DNA from: Fusibacter sp. A1
Lineage (GTDB): Bacteria > Bacillota > Clostridia > Peptostreptococcales > Acidaminobacteraceae
Direction of reading: 5' to 3'
DNA: 64,000 bases
Assembly (NCBI RefSeq): GCF_004125825.1
Contig: NZ_QQWI01000001.1
Coordinates: forward strand, 248,001 to 312,000
Of this stretch, positions 8,859 to 16,979 are shown in pieces. The notes beneath the pieces are model-generated. The model did no database searches. It had not been told where the DNA came from and worked only from the letters and a program-made list of their open reading frames with translations. A program made the translations under genes and the position numbers. Each line of letters begins with the position of its first letter. The stretch's first letter is position 1.

Positions 8859-9436
8859 CTATTCATAGACAGTTAACTTCGACAAGTCCAGTTTTTTCAT
8901 ATATACCACCAAAAGTAATATTAAAATTACATCCGCAAGAATAAATCCTGTCGCTACTCCCCATGCACCGATCAGCCCGCCAGTCGCTCCCATAAATATG
9001 CCATAGAATACGATCATGAGGATATTTGCGGACGCATACGCTTCAAAGTGCTTTGGTGTCAAGAAGCTGATAAAGGCACGATTGACGACATAGACCATCA
9101 CAGCGTCGACAATCAGCATGGCAAAGTAATAAACGCCTCCAAAGAACTGCACGGCTTCACTCACGACTGTAGCAGCAGCAGGATTCCACTTGCAGACTGT
9201 CCCGCTTTTTTGGGCTTTTCACGGCCGATGAACAGCGCAGACACAGCATTCGTCAGGTACATGAGCGGACTAGTGATCGTCGTAGCCACAAGCGCGCTTG
9301 CACCGATAAATAGTGCTGCCACCAGCCTATCCGCCGTGTGCATCAGACTGTTGAGCACCCCTCTAATCATCATAGGAAACGCATAACTTCTAAATAGCTT
9401 TGAATAATTTTCTTGTTTATTTATCATAATTATCAC
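8859..9436 (-). pseudogene. Internally deleted MATE-family multidrug transporter
   Basis: Two overlapping frames together give the two ends of one transporter. The upstream part (9436-9161) has a MATE N-terminus (RSYAFPMMIRGVLNSLMHT, DRLVAALFIG, PLMYLTNAVSALFIGR), then runs out of frame. The downstream part (9164-8859) encodes a MATE C-terminus (FISFLTPKHFEAYASANI, GGLIGAWGVATGFILAD). Intact MATE proteins have about 440-460 residues and twelve helices; fewer than 200 are left here. The centre has been lost and the frame shifted. With the broken MerR-methyltransferase gene downstream it forms a decayed regulator-exporter pair. Confidence 0.75.
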
Positions 9437-9570
9437 CTCATCATCACAATAAGGTGTGTTGTAACCACAGAGTCAAGCGCTTTTATAAAACTTTTAAAAA
9501 AAATCACACACCAACTTGACGTGTGATCAGTAACTATTTGACTCCTTACTTCATAGACAAGAGGCATTCA

Positions 9571-10482
9571 TCACCTTCTGTAGATTACAGGCACTTGTCC
9601 GTAGATAACATCGCGCTGAAAGCTTTCCGTCGTCATTTTGGTCAGTTCCTTTGCTAGGGCGTGCATTCCTCTTAGGTCTGTCGGTTCTTTAACTTCAGGT
9701 AAAATCACATTCTCTTTCCTTCTTAGATGGGTATAGTGTTTCCATAGCATCTGTCTGATTTTTGCCGGTGACGAGGCGTTTCTGAGCATATTCATTATGG
9801 TCAGCTTGATTTCATCTAATTCCTCTTGTGTAACAACTTTTGGCAGGTTTCCAAGGCGGTTGCCTAAGTCGCGTGCTTCTTGATTGCTGATTTCCTGACA
9901 GATGAACTTATAATTGTGCCACATCTCATAAAGCGTCGCCTTGTCCTTTATGTCCCATTCCTTAAGATAGATAAACGCCATCAAGCGTCTTTTAATATCC
10001 CACCACTTGATTGGGCTCTGCAGATCGGTACCGCTTATCAAAAACATCTCCGACTCCAACAATAAGGCTCCCAGTACGCCAGGCGGTTTACCTAATCGGT
10101 TGTTCTTAAGCGTTGTCCTAAGCACACCGCACGTAGGGCTGCCTTCCATGTAGATGTAGGCATCAAGCTTCTGCTTCTCACAAAAGTCCATCACGTCCCT
10201 ACAGGAGTCTTTGATGGCATAAGTCCATTTACGACCCGATGCGTCAACAACTTCCCCACCATCGTTCCACACCGACATTCCACTTTCTCCTTTTATCCGA
10301 ATTGCTAGTCTAGGAACTCCCATTCCTGACATGATTTCAGGGCACATGGGATGAAACACAAAGGCTTCCTTGTCTCTGCCCATATGCTTGATCATATCCC
10401 AGCCCTTTTCATTGTATCTTACCTTAGCGCCACACATGCATGCGCTCATTCCGATCTGTATCTTTCGTTCTAATTTATACAC
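9571..10482 (-). CDS. DUF523-family protein (TudS-like) with extra C-terminal domain
   Basis: 303 residues. The N-terminal 150 or so match the DUF523 family: MSACMCGAKVRYNEKG, FVFHPMCPEIMSGMGVPR and YMEGSPTCG. These carry the family's conserved cysteines (about residues 15-17, 48 and 118), which bind an iron-sulfur cluster in the thiouracil desulfurase TudS. The C-terminal half occupies the place of a DUF1722 (YbgA) domain but is only weakly similar. GTG 10482 with AGGAGG upstream is the chosen start. A role in desulfurating modified bases is possible from the family but not shown. It stands alone, with the broken MATE gene downstream. Confidence 0.7.
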   Translation of the reverse strand: MYKLERKIQIGMSACMCGAKVRYNEKGWDMIKHMGRDKEAFVFHPMCPEIMSGMGVPRLAIRIKGESGMSVWNDGGEVVDASGRKWTYAIKDSCRDVMDFCEKQKLDAYIYMEGSPTCGVLRTTLKNNRLGKPPGVLGALLLESEMFLISGTDLQSPIKWWDIKRRLMAFIYLKEWDIKDKATLYEMWHNYKFICQEISNQEARDLGNRLGNLPKVVTQEELDEIKLTIMNMLRNASSPAKIRQMLWKHYTHLRRKENVILPEVKEPTDLRGMHALAKELTKMTTESFQRDVIYGQVPVIYRR

Positions 10483-10595
10483 TCCTTATCCTCCTGTTTC
10501 AGCGTAATCCACCCTGTCCATTTTCTACTAATTTTTCCTTATCACCTTTATTACCCAACTAGACTCCTTAATCACCAAATGTCTGCATTAATAAA

Positions 10596-10628
10596 GAAGT
10601 CCTCCTCGAATAAATCGAAGAGGACTTC
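10596..10628 (-). terminator. Intrinsic terminator of the UPF0173 gene
   Basis: A 14-bp inverted repeat (GAAGTCCTCCTCGA / TCGAAGAGGACTTC, one mismatch) with a 5-base loop, followed on the minus strand by TTTATT. It lies about 100 bases after the hydrolase stop codon. Confidence 0.7.
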
Positions 10629-10724
10629 AGTCAGATACGCGTCTGTAGGGAGATAATCCTTAGTGTAGCTTATATGCTCAAAAACTGTTTTAAAGGTGTT
10701 TCCTTCATTCTTAATTATCACCAA

Positions 10725-11405
10725 TTACTCAACAAGTAGCGTCTCACCTGCCGAAAGTACTTTTACTTGCGCATTTTTCACAAGGTTCACAAACTTCTCT
10801 GGATCAGCTTCTATGATAGGAAACGTGTTGTAGTGAATCGGTACCACTGTTTTTGCCTCGACAAAGGTCGCAGCTCTCACGGCATCTCGTATGTCCATTG
10901 TAAAATTTCCGCCGATCGGAAGGAATGCGACATCGATCTCCTCTTCTGCAAGGAGCGTCATATCGACGGTCAATCCCGTATCCCCAGCATGATAGATGGT
11001 TTTACCTCCAATAGTGATGACAAATCCGCACGGATTGCCGCCATCTATCGTCCCATCTTCTGTTTGAATGCCAGACCCGTGTAGTGCAGGTGTCATTTTA
11101 ACCGTACCGAATTCAAAGGTATGACGCCCCCCGATATGCATTCCATGACTATTGACACCCAAAGTCCTAAGGTAATTGGCAATTTCAAAATTGGTGATGA
11201 CCGTTACATCATACATCTTAGCGAGTTCAAGGGTATCACCCAAATGATCTCCGTGCCCATGGGTGACAAAGATATGGCTTAGTCCTGAAAAAGCATCAAG
11301 TGTCACATCGGTATGCGGATTATAGGTGATAAAAGGGTCGATTAACGCTTTAAATCCATCCTTTTCAACTAGTACTGCGGAATGTCCAAAATAAGTAAGT
11401 TTCAT
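10725..11405 (-). CDS. UPF0173-type metal-dependent hydrolase (metallo-beta-lactamase fold)
   Basis: A 226-residue soluble protein of the UPF0173 branch of the metallo-beta-lactamase superfamily. The metal-binding motif is FVTHGHGDHLGD, with further ligands in ALHGSG, YHAGDTG and VPIHYNTFP. N-terminal MKLTYFGHSAVLVE is typical for the family, as is the length. The natural substrate of this family is not established. The start is well supported by AGGAGG 5 bases upstream. The upstream DNA holds a perfect 11-bp inverted repeat and one copy of a 17-bp motif that recurs in this window. Confidence 0.85.
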   Translation of the reverse strand: MKLTYFGHSAVLVEKDGFKALIDPFITYNPHTDVTLDAFSGLSHIFVTHGHGDHLGDTLELAKMYDVTVITNFEIANYLRTLGVNSHGMHIGGRHTFEFGTVKMTPALHGSGIQTEDGTIDGGNPCGFVITIGGKTIYHAGDTGLTVDMTLLAEEEIDVAFLPIGGNFTMDIRDAVRAATFVEAKTVVPIHYNTFPIIEADPEKFVNLVKNAQVKVLSAGETLLVE

Positions 11406-11429
11406 TTCATATCCTCCTATAAATACACT

Positions 11430-11461
11430 ATTGCCACTTTAATTTTACTAAAAGTGGCAAT
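11430..11461. repeat. Perfect 11-bp inverted repeat upstream of the UPF0173 gene
   Basis: ATTGCCACTTT at 11430-11440 and AAAGTGGCAAT at 11451-11461 with a 10-base AT-rich centre that contains a possible -10 box (TAAAAT on the minus strand, 11442-11447). It could be an operator overlapping the promoter or an RNA hairpin in the leader. Confidence 0.55.
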
Positions 11462-11474
11462 GGAAATCAGTGTT

Positions 11475-11491
11475 TTAAGGTAATTGTAATA
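11475..11491 (-). promoter_or_regulatory. Recurrent 17-bp motif, copy A
   Basis: TTAAGGTAATTGTAATA on the + strand, read as TATTACAATTACCTTAA for the downstream minus-strand hydrolase gene. It lies 27 bases upstream of the candidate -10 TAAAAT. An identical copy is at 60796-60812 and near-copies are at 44472-44488 and 45253-45269. Function unknown. Confidence 0.45.
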
Positions 11492-11510
11492 TATGTTTCT
11501 CTAAAATAAG

Positions 11511-11556
11511 AAAAGTGCCCTAACAGAATCGTTTAAGATTCGGTTACGGCACTTTT
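11511..11556 (-). terminator. Intrinsic terminator of tnaA
   Basis: A long imperfect hairpin with outer arms AAAAGTGCC / GGCACTTTT and inner pairing of GAATC with GATTC, followed on the minus strand by a T-rich tract. It lies about 30 bases past the tryptophanase stop codon. Confidence 0.7.
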
Positions 11557-11588
11557 AAGTATCTGTTCCTTAAGTCAACTACCTATTT

Positions 11589-12974
11589 TTACTTATCTTC
11601 AATTGGTCTTAACTTAGCAGTAAAGTGTCTAAGTACAGGTGCTTGCCATAGGATTTCGTATCCTTTGATTTCGCTTGCTCTTTCCTTGATGTTTTTAAGT
11701 GCTTCAGCAATCACATCAAAGTGAGCTTGTGTGTATACTCTTCTTGGAATAGCTAGTCTAGTGAACTCCATCTCAGCTTCTAACTGCTCACCTGTTTCAG
11801 GATCTAAATCAAGCAAGTAAGAACCGATATCACATGATCTGATTCCCGCTTCAAGATAAAGCTCACAAGCAAGTGCTTGACCTGGGAACTGATGGTATGG
11901 AATATGAGGTAATAATGCTTTAGCGTCAAGGAACACCGCGTGTCCGCCAACTGGATATTGGAAAGGTACGCCCATTTCTTTTAGCTTGCCGCCTAGGTAT
12001 TCGATCTGTCCGATTCTGTATTTTAGGTAGTCCTTGTCAAGGCCTTCGTATAGACCGATGGATAAGGCTTCTAAATCTCTGCCTGCTAAGCCACCGTAAG
12101 TTACAAAACCTTCGTATGGAATCGTCAAGCCTTTTACCTTCACATAAAGCTCTTCTGAATTCTTGATTCCGATCAGTCCGCCCATGTTCACGATTGCGTC
12201 TTTTTTTGCACTCATCGTAAAGGCTTCCGCATAGCTGAACATTTCCCTAACGATGTCAATAATCTCGACATCGGCATAGCCTTCTTCACGCTCTCTGATA
12301 AAGTGGGCGTTTTCAGCGTATCTTGCAGCATCAAGAATCATCGGTATGCCGTATTTGTCAGCAATGGCTTTAGTCTCTCTAATGTTCTCCATAGAAACAG
12401 GCTGTCCACCGGCTGAGTTGTTTGTAACCGTCATGATGATAATGCCTATAGTTTCAGCTCCAACTTCTTGAATGTACTTTTCAAGACGGACAAGATCCAT
12501 ATTTCCTTTGAATGGCAGGTAAGTAGACGTGTCTTTCGCTTCTGGAACAACAATATCTACAGCTTTTGCGCCTAGTAGACCGACATGGCCTCTAGTCGTA
12601 TCAAAGTGCATGTTTGAAACCGATTTTTGACCCTTTTTGAGGTAAAGTGGCAACAATACCTGTTCAGCCGCACGGCCTTGGTGCACAGGTTGTCCGAATT
12701 CATATCCGAAGATGTCTGTAACCGCTTTTAAAAGTCTTCTGTAGCCTCTAGCACCGGCATAAGACTCATCACCCATCATCATACCGGCCCACTGGGCATC
12801 ACTCATGGCACCAGTTCCGCTATCTGTAAGACAGTCGATATAGACATTGTCCGAATCGATACCAAACACGTTATAGTTGGCAGCTTTAAGGTATTCTTCC
12901 CTTTGCTCCCTAGTTGTCATTTTCAGTGGTTCTACCATTTTGATTTTAAAAGGTTCTGCAACGTATTTAATCAT
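11589..12974 (-). CDS. tnaA: Tryptophanase (tryptophan indole-lyase)
   Basis: A 461-residue PLP enzyme that splits tryptophan into indole, pyruvate and ammonia. Family marks: [21 protein letters not shown], the PLP-lysine region [13 protein letters not shown] and [12 protein letters not shown]. It is assigned as tryptophanase rather than the related tyrosine phenol-lyase because the discriminating positions read tryptophanase-like: LRHFTAKL has His where phenol-lyase has Phe, and IRSCDIGSY has Ile where phenol-lyase has the phenol-binding Arg. ATG 12974 is chosen for its AGGAGG. A divergent regulator lies 136 bases upstream and no tryptophan permease gene is adjacent. The product would allow use of amino acids as carbon source and release indole. 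Confidence 0.92.
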   Translation of the reverse strand: MIKYVAEPFKIKMVEPLKMTTREQREEYLKAANYNVFGIDSDNVYIDCLTDSGTGAMSDAQWAGMMMGDESYAGARGYRRLLKAVTDIFGYEFGQPVHQGRAAEQVLLPLYLKKGQKSVSNMHFDTTRGHVGLLGAKAVDIVVPEAKDTSTYLPFKGNMDLVRLEKYIQEVGAETIGIIIMTVTNNSAGGQPVSMENIRETKAIADKYGIPMILDAARYAENAHFIREREEGYADVEIIDIVREMFSYAEAFTMSAKKDAIVNMGGLIGIKNSEELYVKVKGLTIPYEGFVTYGGLAGRDLEALSIGLYEGLDKDYLKYRIGQIEYLGGKLKEMGVPFQYPVGGHAVFLDAKALLPHIPYHQFPGQALACELYLEAGIRSCDIGSYLLDLDPETGEQLEAEMEFTRLAIPRRVYTQAHFDVIAEALKNIKERASEIKGYEILWQAPVLRHFTAKLRPIEDK

Positions 12975-12986
12975 TGTACTTCCTCC

Positions 12987-13018
12987 TGTTATCGTTAACA
13001 TGTAGGGTTATCATTATA
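12987..13018 (-). promoter_or_regulatory. tnaA promoter region and operator-like palindrome
   Basis: On the minus strand TATAAT (13018-13013) is a perfect -10 with no convincing -35 at the expected place, which fits an activated promoter. Between it and the ribosome binding site is a 14-bp near-perfect palindrome, TGTTAACGATAACA (13000-12987), a candidate binding site for the divergent regulator. Confidence 0.45.
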
Positions 13019-13061
13019 TTGAGTCTATCATCATGAAAAAGTGCCGTATAGTGTCTTTAAT

Positions 13062-13090
13062 TTGACTTTAATGTCCAAGTATCATACCAT
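13062..13090 (+). promoter_or_regulatory. Promoter of the tnaA-divergent regulator gene
   Basis: TTGACT (13062-13067), a 17-base spacer and TACCAT (13085-13090). It is close to the sigma-A consensus and leads to a start codon at 13111 preceded by AGGAGG. Confidence 0.45.
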
Positions 13091-13110
13091 GACTACAGGA
13101 GGTACTTGTC

Positions 13111-14424
13111 ATGAAAATTGGAATAGTCGGTCATGAAGACAACATCAATCGAATTCAGGCGGTTCTTAGGGAAAAGTTTGAAGCTATCGAAGGTCACCCT
13201 ATCAACATGCACAACATGAGTCAGGTGAACACCACAGTCAACTATATCAAGGAACACCTAGAAGATTTTGACGGCCTCTTCTTCACCGGTAAGTTCCCCT
13301 ATGAGATCATCAACCATCATATGCATTCTCAGCTTCCTTCAATCTATCTGGAAAACGACGAGAGCCAGTTGCAGAGGATCTTACTCGAGGCCAGTCTGAA
13401 ACACCATAAGAACATCAAAAATATCACAATCGATTCTTACGACATAGAAGCTGTCAATAGCATCTATGCCGGTTTTGGATTTGATAAAGATGATTTCACG
13501 CTTTATACCTCAAACATCAACATTTATTCCAATCATCTGATTAAGAACCTATATGATTTTCATAAAAAACAACATATATTAAGTCAGACAACCGCGATCA
13601 CAGGTATTTCAACTGTCTATAAAATGCTGCAGGACGATCAAGTTCCGAGTATGCTTCTTACACCAAATCAGGCATCCATAGAAAATAAGATTCGTACACT
13701 GCTCCAGAAAATCAAGACGCAAACCATGAGTATCAATCAAATTGTTGTCATTTCAGTAGAAAATGATTTAGGCAGTGATTATGATCTGGATTATGAAAAC
13801 GACTACGGCATCATGCTTATGAAAACTAAAATCACAGAAGAAATCTACAAGTTCGCACAGTCCATCCAGGCAGCTGTCGTCGAAAACGAAAAGAGCTATA
13901 TTCTATTTACGACAAGAAAAATTCTAGAATTCGAAACGAATAATTTAAGGGAACTTTCTATACTGACTAGTGTGAAAAAGAGGACGAACCATACCATCAG
14001 TGTAGGCATCGGCTTCGGTATGACGGCAAGAGAAGCGAAATCAAATGCATTTTTAGGCAAGAACAAGGCAATTGTCATGGGTGGCAATCAGTGCTTTGTC
14101 GTCTACCACAAAAATAAGATGGAACGGGTCACGCCGATCGACAAGCAACCTGTTCAAGCTCCACTTTCGGATTATAATTTCAAGGGAATTTCTGAAGCGG
14201 CGGGAATCAGCGTGAACAATATCTATCAGCTGAAAAGCATTATGGACATTTATAAAAAGGACACATTTACAAGTTTTGAACTGTCTAAGGAATTTGGGAA
14301 TTCACTTAGAAGCATGAACAGGATCATCGAAAAACTAGAGCTTGCAGGTTTTGTCGAAGTGGTCGGTAAAAGGGTGATCGGCAAGGCTGGTAGGCCTAGC
14401 AGGGTTCTAAAGCTACTGATATGA
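13111..14424 (+). CDS. Predicted transcriptional regulator with nucleotidyl-cyclase-like domain and C-terminal winged helix
   Basis: 437 residues, soluble. The N-terminal 190 residues look like an alpha/beta receiver-like sensor with no clear assignment. The middle (about 205-340) has the run TNHTISVGIGFGMTAREAKS followed by NAFLGKNKAIVMGGN, which resembles the GGDEF/GTP cyclohydrolase III-type palm domain, but no GGDEF motif is present. The C-terminal 80 residues look like a winged helix (GISEAAGISVNNIYQL, then SFELSKEFGNSLRSMNRII). Divergent placement next to tryptophanase and the operator-like palindrome between them suggest it controls tnaA. The ligand is unknown. A strong terminator follows. 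Confidence 0.65.
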   Translation: MKIGIVGHEDNINRIQAVLREKFEAIEGHPINMHNMSQVNTTVNYIKEHLEDFDGLFFTGKFPYEIINHHMHSQLPSIYLENDESQLQRILLEASLKHHKNIKNITIDSYDIEAVNSIYAGFGFDKDDFTLYTSNINIYSNHLIKNLYDFHKKQHILSQTTAITGISTVYKMLQDDQVPSMLLTPNQASIENKIRTLLQKIKTQTMSINQIVVISVENDLGSDYDLDYENDYGIMLMKTKITEEIYKFAQSIQAAVVENEKSYILFTTRKILEFETNNLRELSILTSVKKRTNHTISVGIGFGMTAREAKSNAFLGKNKAIVMGGNQCFVVYHKNKMERVTPIDKQPVQAPLSDYNFKGISEAAGISVNNIYQLKSIMDIYKKDTFTSFELSKEFGNSLRSMNRIIEKLELAGFVEVVGKRVIGKAGRPSRVLKLLI

Positions 14425-14442
14425 GTTACACCATACTATGGC

Positions 14443-14490
14443 AATCAAAAAAGCGGTTTCACCTTAAAAAGTGAAACCGCTTTTTTGATT
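14443..14490. terminator. Bidirectional intrinsic terminator
   Basis: A 20-bp perfect stem (AATCAAAAAAGCGGTTTCAC with its complement) and an 8-base loop between the convergent regulator and MFS genes. A and T runs lie on both sides. Confidence 0.9.
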
Positions 14491-14505
14491 TATGCATGTC
14501 TTTTG

Positions 14506-15801
14506 TCAGGATGGAACCGAACTCGCTTCTAACTCAGTCACTACTTCACTTTGCTTGCCATCCATCTCTTTTAATGATTTGTTAAAAAGCTGAGTGATAA
14601 AAATTAGAATGACTCCTACTCCAGCATAAGCAAAGATGGTTGAAATGCTGACGTAGTTGACGATTGCTCCGACCAGTCCGCCACCTATCGGAACAGCACT
14701 TAAGCCCAGTACAGAAATCAGTGAAAATACCCTGGTCATCAGCGTACGATCCACCTTTTTCATGAGGGTGATCGTCATCGGTACTTGAATGAACATTAGA
14801 TTGAATCCCATCAAGGCGGCAACGAACCCCAAGCCGATGAACTTTGCCATTTCAAACTCCAAAACATGAAGGTAGCCCATGAGTAAGTAACCAAGTCCCA
14901 TGAACACTCCTCCTGCGATAAAGGTTGTTCTACCCCCTATCTTTTCAGTGATGCCTGGTACGATCAGGCTGCTGACTACCATCGCCAACATAAAGCAGAT
15001 GCTTAAGACTGAAATTCCATTTGTACCTAGATTCAAGGTTTCTAGGATATAAGGCATCTGTAACGCGTTAAATGGCGCGAGCATCAGCATTAGACTGCCA
15101 ATGAATATCGACAGAGTAAGCATCAAGGGACTTTTTATGACATAAACCATTCCTTCTTTTAACTCTTCAAAATATTTTTTTATCGTTAACTTGGTTTTCA
15201 CTAAAACCTCTTTCTCAGCAGCAATCGACGCGATGATCGTGCCGCTGATGAGGAAAGTGACACCATCCAGAATAATCGCTCCACCAACACCTATGACACC
15301 GATGATAAGTGCTGCGACTGCATAACCGATCAGTTCAGAAAAAGTACTCGCAGACGTGTTCAACGATGTTGCGTGAGCGATTTCTTCTTCAGGAATCAGT
15401 TGGACAATCAGGGCAGAGGCAGAAGGCGATCTGAATGCTTCAAACGTCGAGTTCAAAATCGTAAACAGATACAGGTGCCAAACAGCCAGATGACCGATTA
15501 CGAAAAGAATTCCCGTAATTAGAACAAACAGTCCCCTCATAAAGTCACATATCCAGATTACCGTCTTCTTTGGCCATCTGGTAACCACTACACCTGCCAC
15601 CATACTGAATAAAAGCGAGGGAATACCATTAACCGCATACAGGGTAGCCATCAGCACCGCACTCCCGGTCATCTTATAGACCATGAATCCGTAGGCGATC
15701 ATGTCTACCGAGTCACCGAATCTTGATATCACACCCGCTAAAAAAAGTTTGATGAAATGTTTGTTCTTCAACATCGATCTAAAGGTTACTTTCTTATTCA
15801 T
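14506..15801 (-). CDS. Major facilitator superfamily exporter
   Basis: 431 residues with about twelve hydrophobic segments. It is typical of drug-exporter-like MFS proteins: an N-terminal LFLAGVISRFGDSVDMIAYG, the loop VVTRWPKKTVIWICDF between helices 2 and 3, and DRTLMTRVFSLISV in the C-terminal half. It would export small molecules using the proton motive force; the substrate is unknown. ATG 15801 overlaps the stop of the upstream ArsR-like regulator by 8 bases, so the two are translationally coupled and the regulator probably senses the exported compound. Confidence 0.85.
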   Translation of the reverse strand: MNKKVTFRSMLKNKHFIKLFLAGVISRFGDSVDMIAYGFMVYKMTGSAVLMATLYAVNGIPSLLFSMVAGVVVTRWPKKTVIWICDFMRGLFVLITGILFVIGHLAVWHLYLFTILNSTFEAFRSPSASALIVQLIPEEEIAHATSLNTSASTFSELIGYAVAALIIGVIGVGGAIILDGVTFLISGTIIASIAAEKEVLVKTKLTIKKYFEELKEGMVYVIKSPLMLTLSIFIGSLMLMLAPFNALQMPYILETLNLGTNGISVLSICFMLAMVVSSLIVPGITEKIGGRTTFIAGGVFMGLGYLLMGYLHVLEFEMAKFIGLGFVAALMGFNLMFIQVPMTITLMKKVDRTLMTRVFSLISVLGLSAVPIGGGLVGAIVNYVSISTIFAYAGVGVILIFITQLFNKSLKEMDGKQSEVVTELEASSVPS

Positions 15802-16828
15802 CACACGCGCCCCCACTATCACATAAAGTAATCACAAATTGGTTAAATCCATCTCTGATCCGTTCGATATTTATCTCATAATAAGCTCTATTCCCTTTGG
15901 AATAAGCAATTTGAATGACGCCGACTTCTGTTAACTGCGAGATATGATGACCGATCGTCGCCCGGTTAAGCTCCAGTTCTTGAGCCAACTCACTTTGATA
16001 CATCGGCTTAACAGCCAGAAGCTTAAGGATACTCATTTTAGTGGCTTCACCGATCAGCTTAATCATCGTTTCGGAATTAGTCGCCTTAAAGAAATCTGCT
16101 ACAGCATATCCAAAATTGACATACAAGCTCTCCGGCTGATTCTTCACCATGGTAAAACTTATGTTCCCTGGATAAGCGACCGATACATAAAAATCCGAAT
16201 CACAAGTACCGTCTACTACCTTCTGGGTGTTCATTTTATAGAGCACTTTGACAAATTGATCTGGATCTCTTTGATGCCACTCTTCGAACTTACGTGTTTC
16301 GACATCTAGAATGTCCATGATACGATCTTTAAACGGCTCAAAAACTTGCTTGTACATCCTCTCAAAATAAGTGATGAGCCGGTCATACAGATGATCAAAC
16401 TCTTGTACAAATTCAATAATATCCTTAGGCCTGACCTCGACATGAACCAGATAATCATCTTCCTCCAAATCTTTTAAAACCTCATCCAAAGGATCATCAG
16501 TGGATCGTTCAATGATACTTGTCAAATAGAGGTCTTTGGCTTGTTTTTCGCTGAGTCCCTTTACGTGATTCAAAAATGCTTCCACTGTGGGCATCTGTTC
16601 TATCATCCCGCATTGGTGCATCATTTGATTCGCCAGCAGGATTCTTGAGAAATACTGTACTTCCGACATCAGAAATCCTGTGACATGCTCGTCCATTTCA
16701 GCCATCAGACTAACTAAAGCCTCATTGTGTAATGTGATGTCCTCACGGGCAAAGTAATTACGTTCAAAAGCCAGCCTATCTAAAAAGCATTTAAACTCCA
16801 GTAATTCGGACCTTCTTATTCTAATCAT
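15794..16828 (-). CDS. ArsR-like transcriptional regulator with long N-terminal domain
   Basis: 344 residues. The C-terminal 85 form a winged helix of ArsR type: IKLIGEATKMSILKLLAVKP, then SELAQELELNRATIGHHIS, then IQIAYSKGNRAYYEIN. The N-terminal 250 residues are helix-rich with no recognised domain and may hold the ligand pocket. This layout (long N-terminal part, C-terminal ArsR HTH) is seen in clostridial regulators paired with MFS exporters. ATG 16828 is taken rather than GTG 16840 because GGTGG lies at suitable distance. Two cysteines near the C-terminus (CDSGGACDE) could be redox- or metal-responsive, which is speculative. Confidence 0.75.
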   Translation of the reverse strand: MIRIRRSELLEFKCFLDRLAFERNYFAREDITLHNEALVSLMAEMDEHVTGFLMSEVQYFSRILLANQMMHQCGMIEQMPTVEAFLNHVKGLSEKQAKDLYLTSIIERSTDDPLDEVLKDLEEDDYLVHVEVRPKDIIEFVQEFDHLYDRLITYFERMYKQVFEPFKDRIMDILDVETRKFEEWHQRDPDQFVKVLYKMNTQKVVDGTCDSDFYVSVAYPGNISFTMVKNQPESLYVNFGYAVADFFKATNSETMIKLIGEATKMSILKLLAVKPMYQSELAQELELNRATIGHHISQLTEVGVIQIAYSKGNRAYYEINIERIRDGFNQFVITLCDSGGACDE

Positions 16829-16938
16829 GCCTTCCACCACCTTGCAATAGTTGTTAGACTCAAATCATACAACTATTGTACCATGACTATTTTCATTTTG
16901 CAAATTTTCAGTAAACTATTTGATCAAAGCATAAAAAA

Positions 16939-16968
16939 AGACAAAAACCACATTCATGGGATTTGTCT
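16939..16968 (-). terminator. Intrinsic terminator of the flavoprotein gene
   Basis: Inverted repeat AGACAAA / TTTGTCT around a partly paired interior, followed on the minus strand by seven T residues. It lies directly after the stop codon of the FAD-dependent reductase. Confidence 0.65.
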
Positions 16969-16979
16969 CCTATTTTTAA

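Noticed and set aside
11589..12974. Tyrosine phenol-lyase instead of tryptophanase
   Set aside because: The phenol-binding Arg and the Phe typical of phenol-lyases are Ile and His here, as in tryptophanases.
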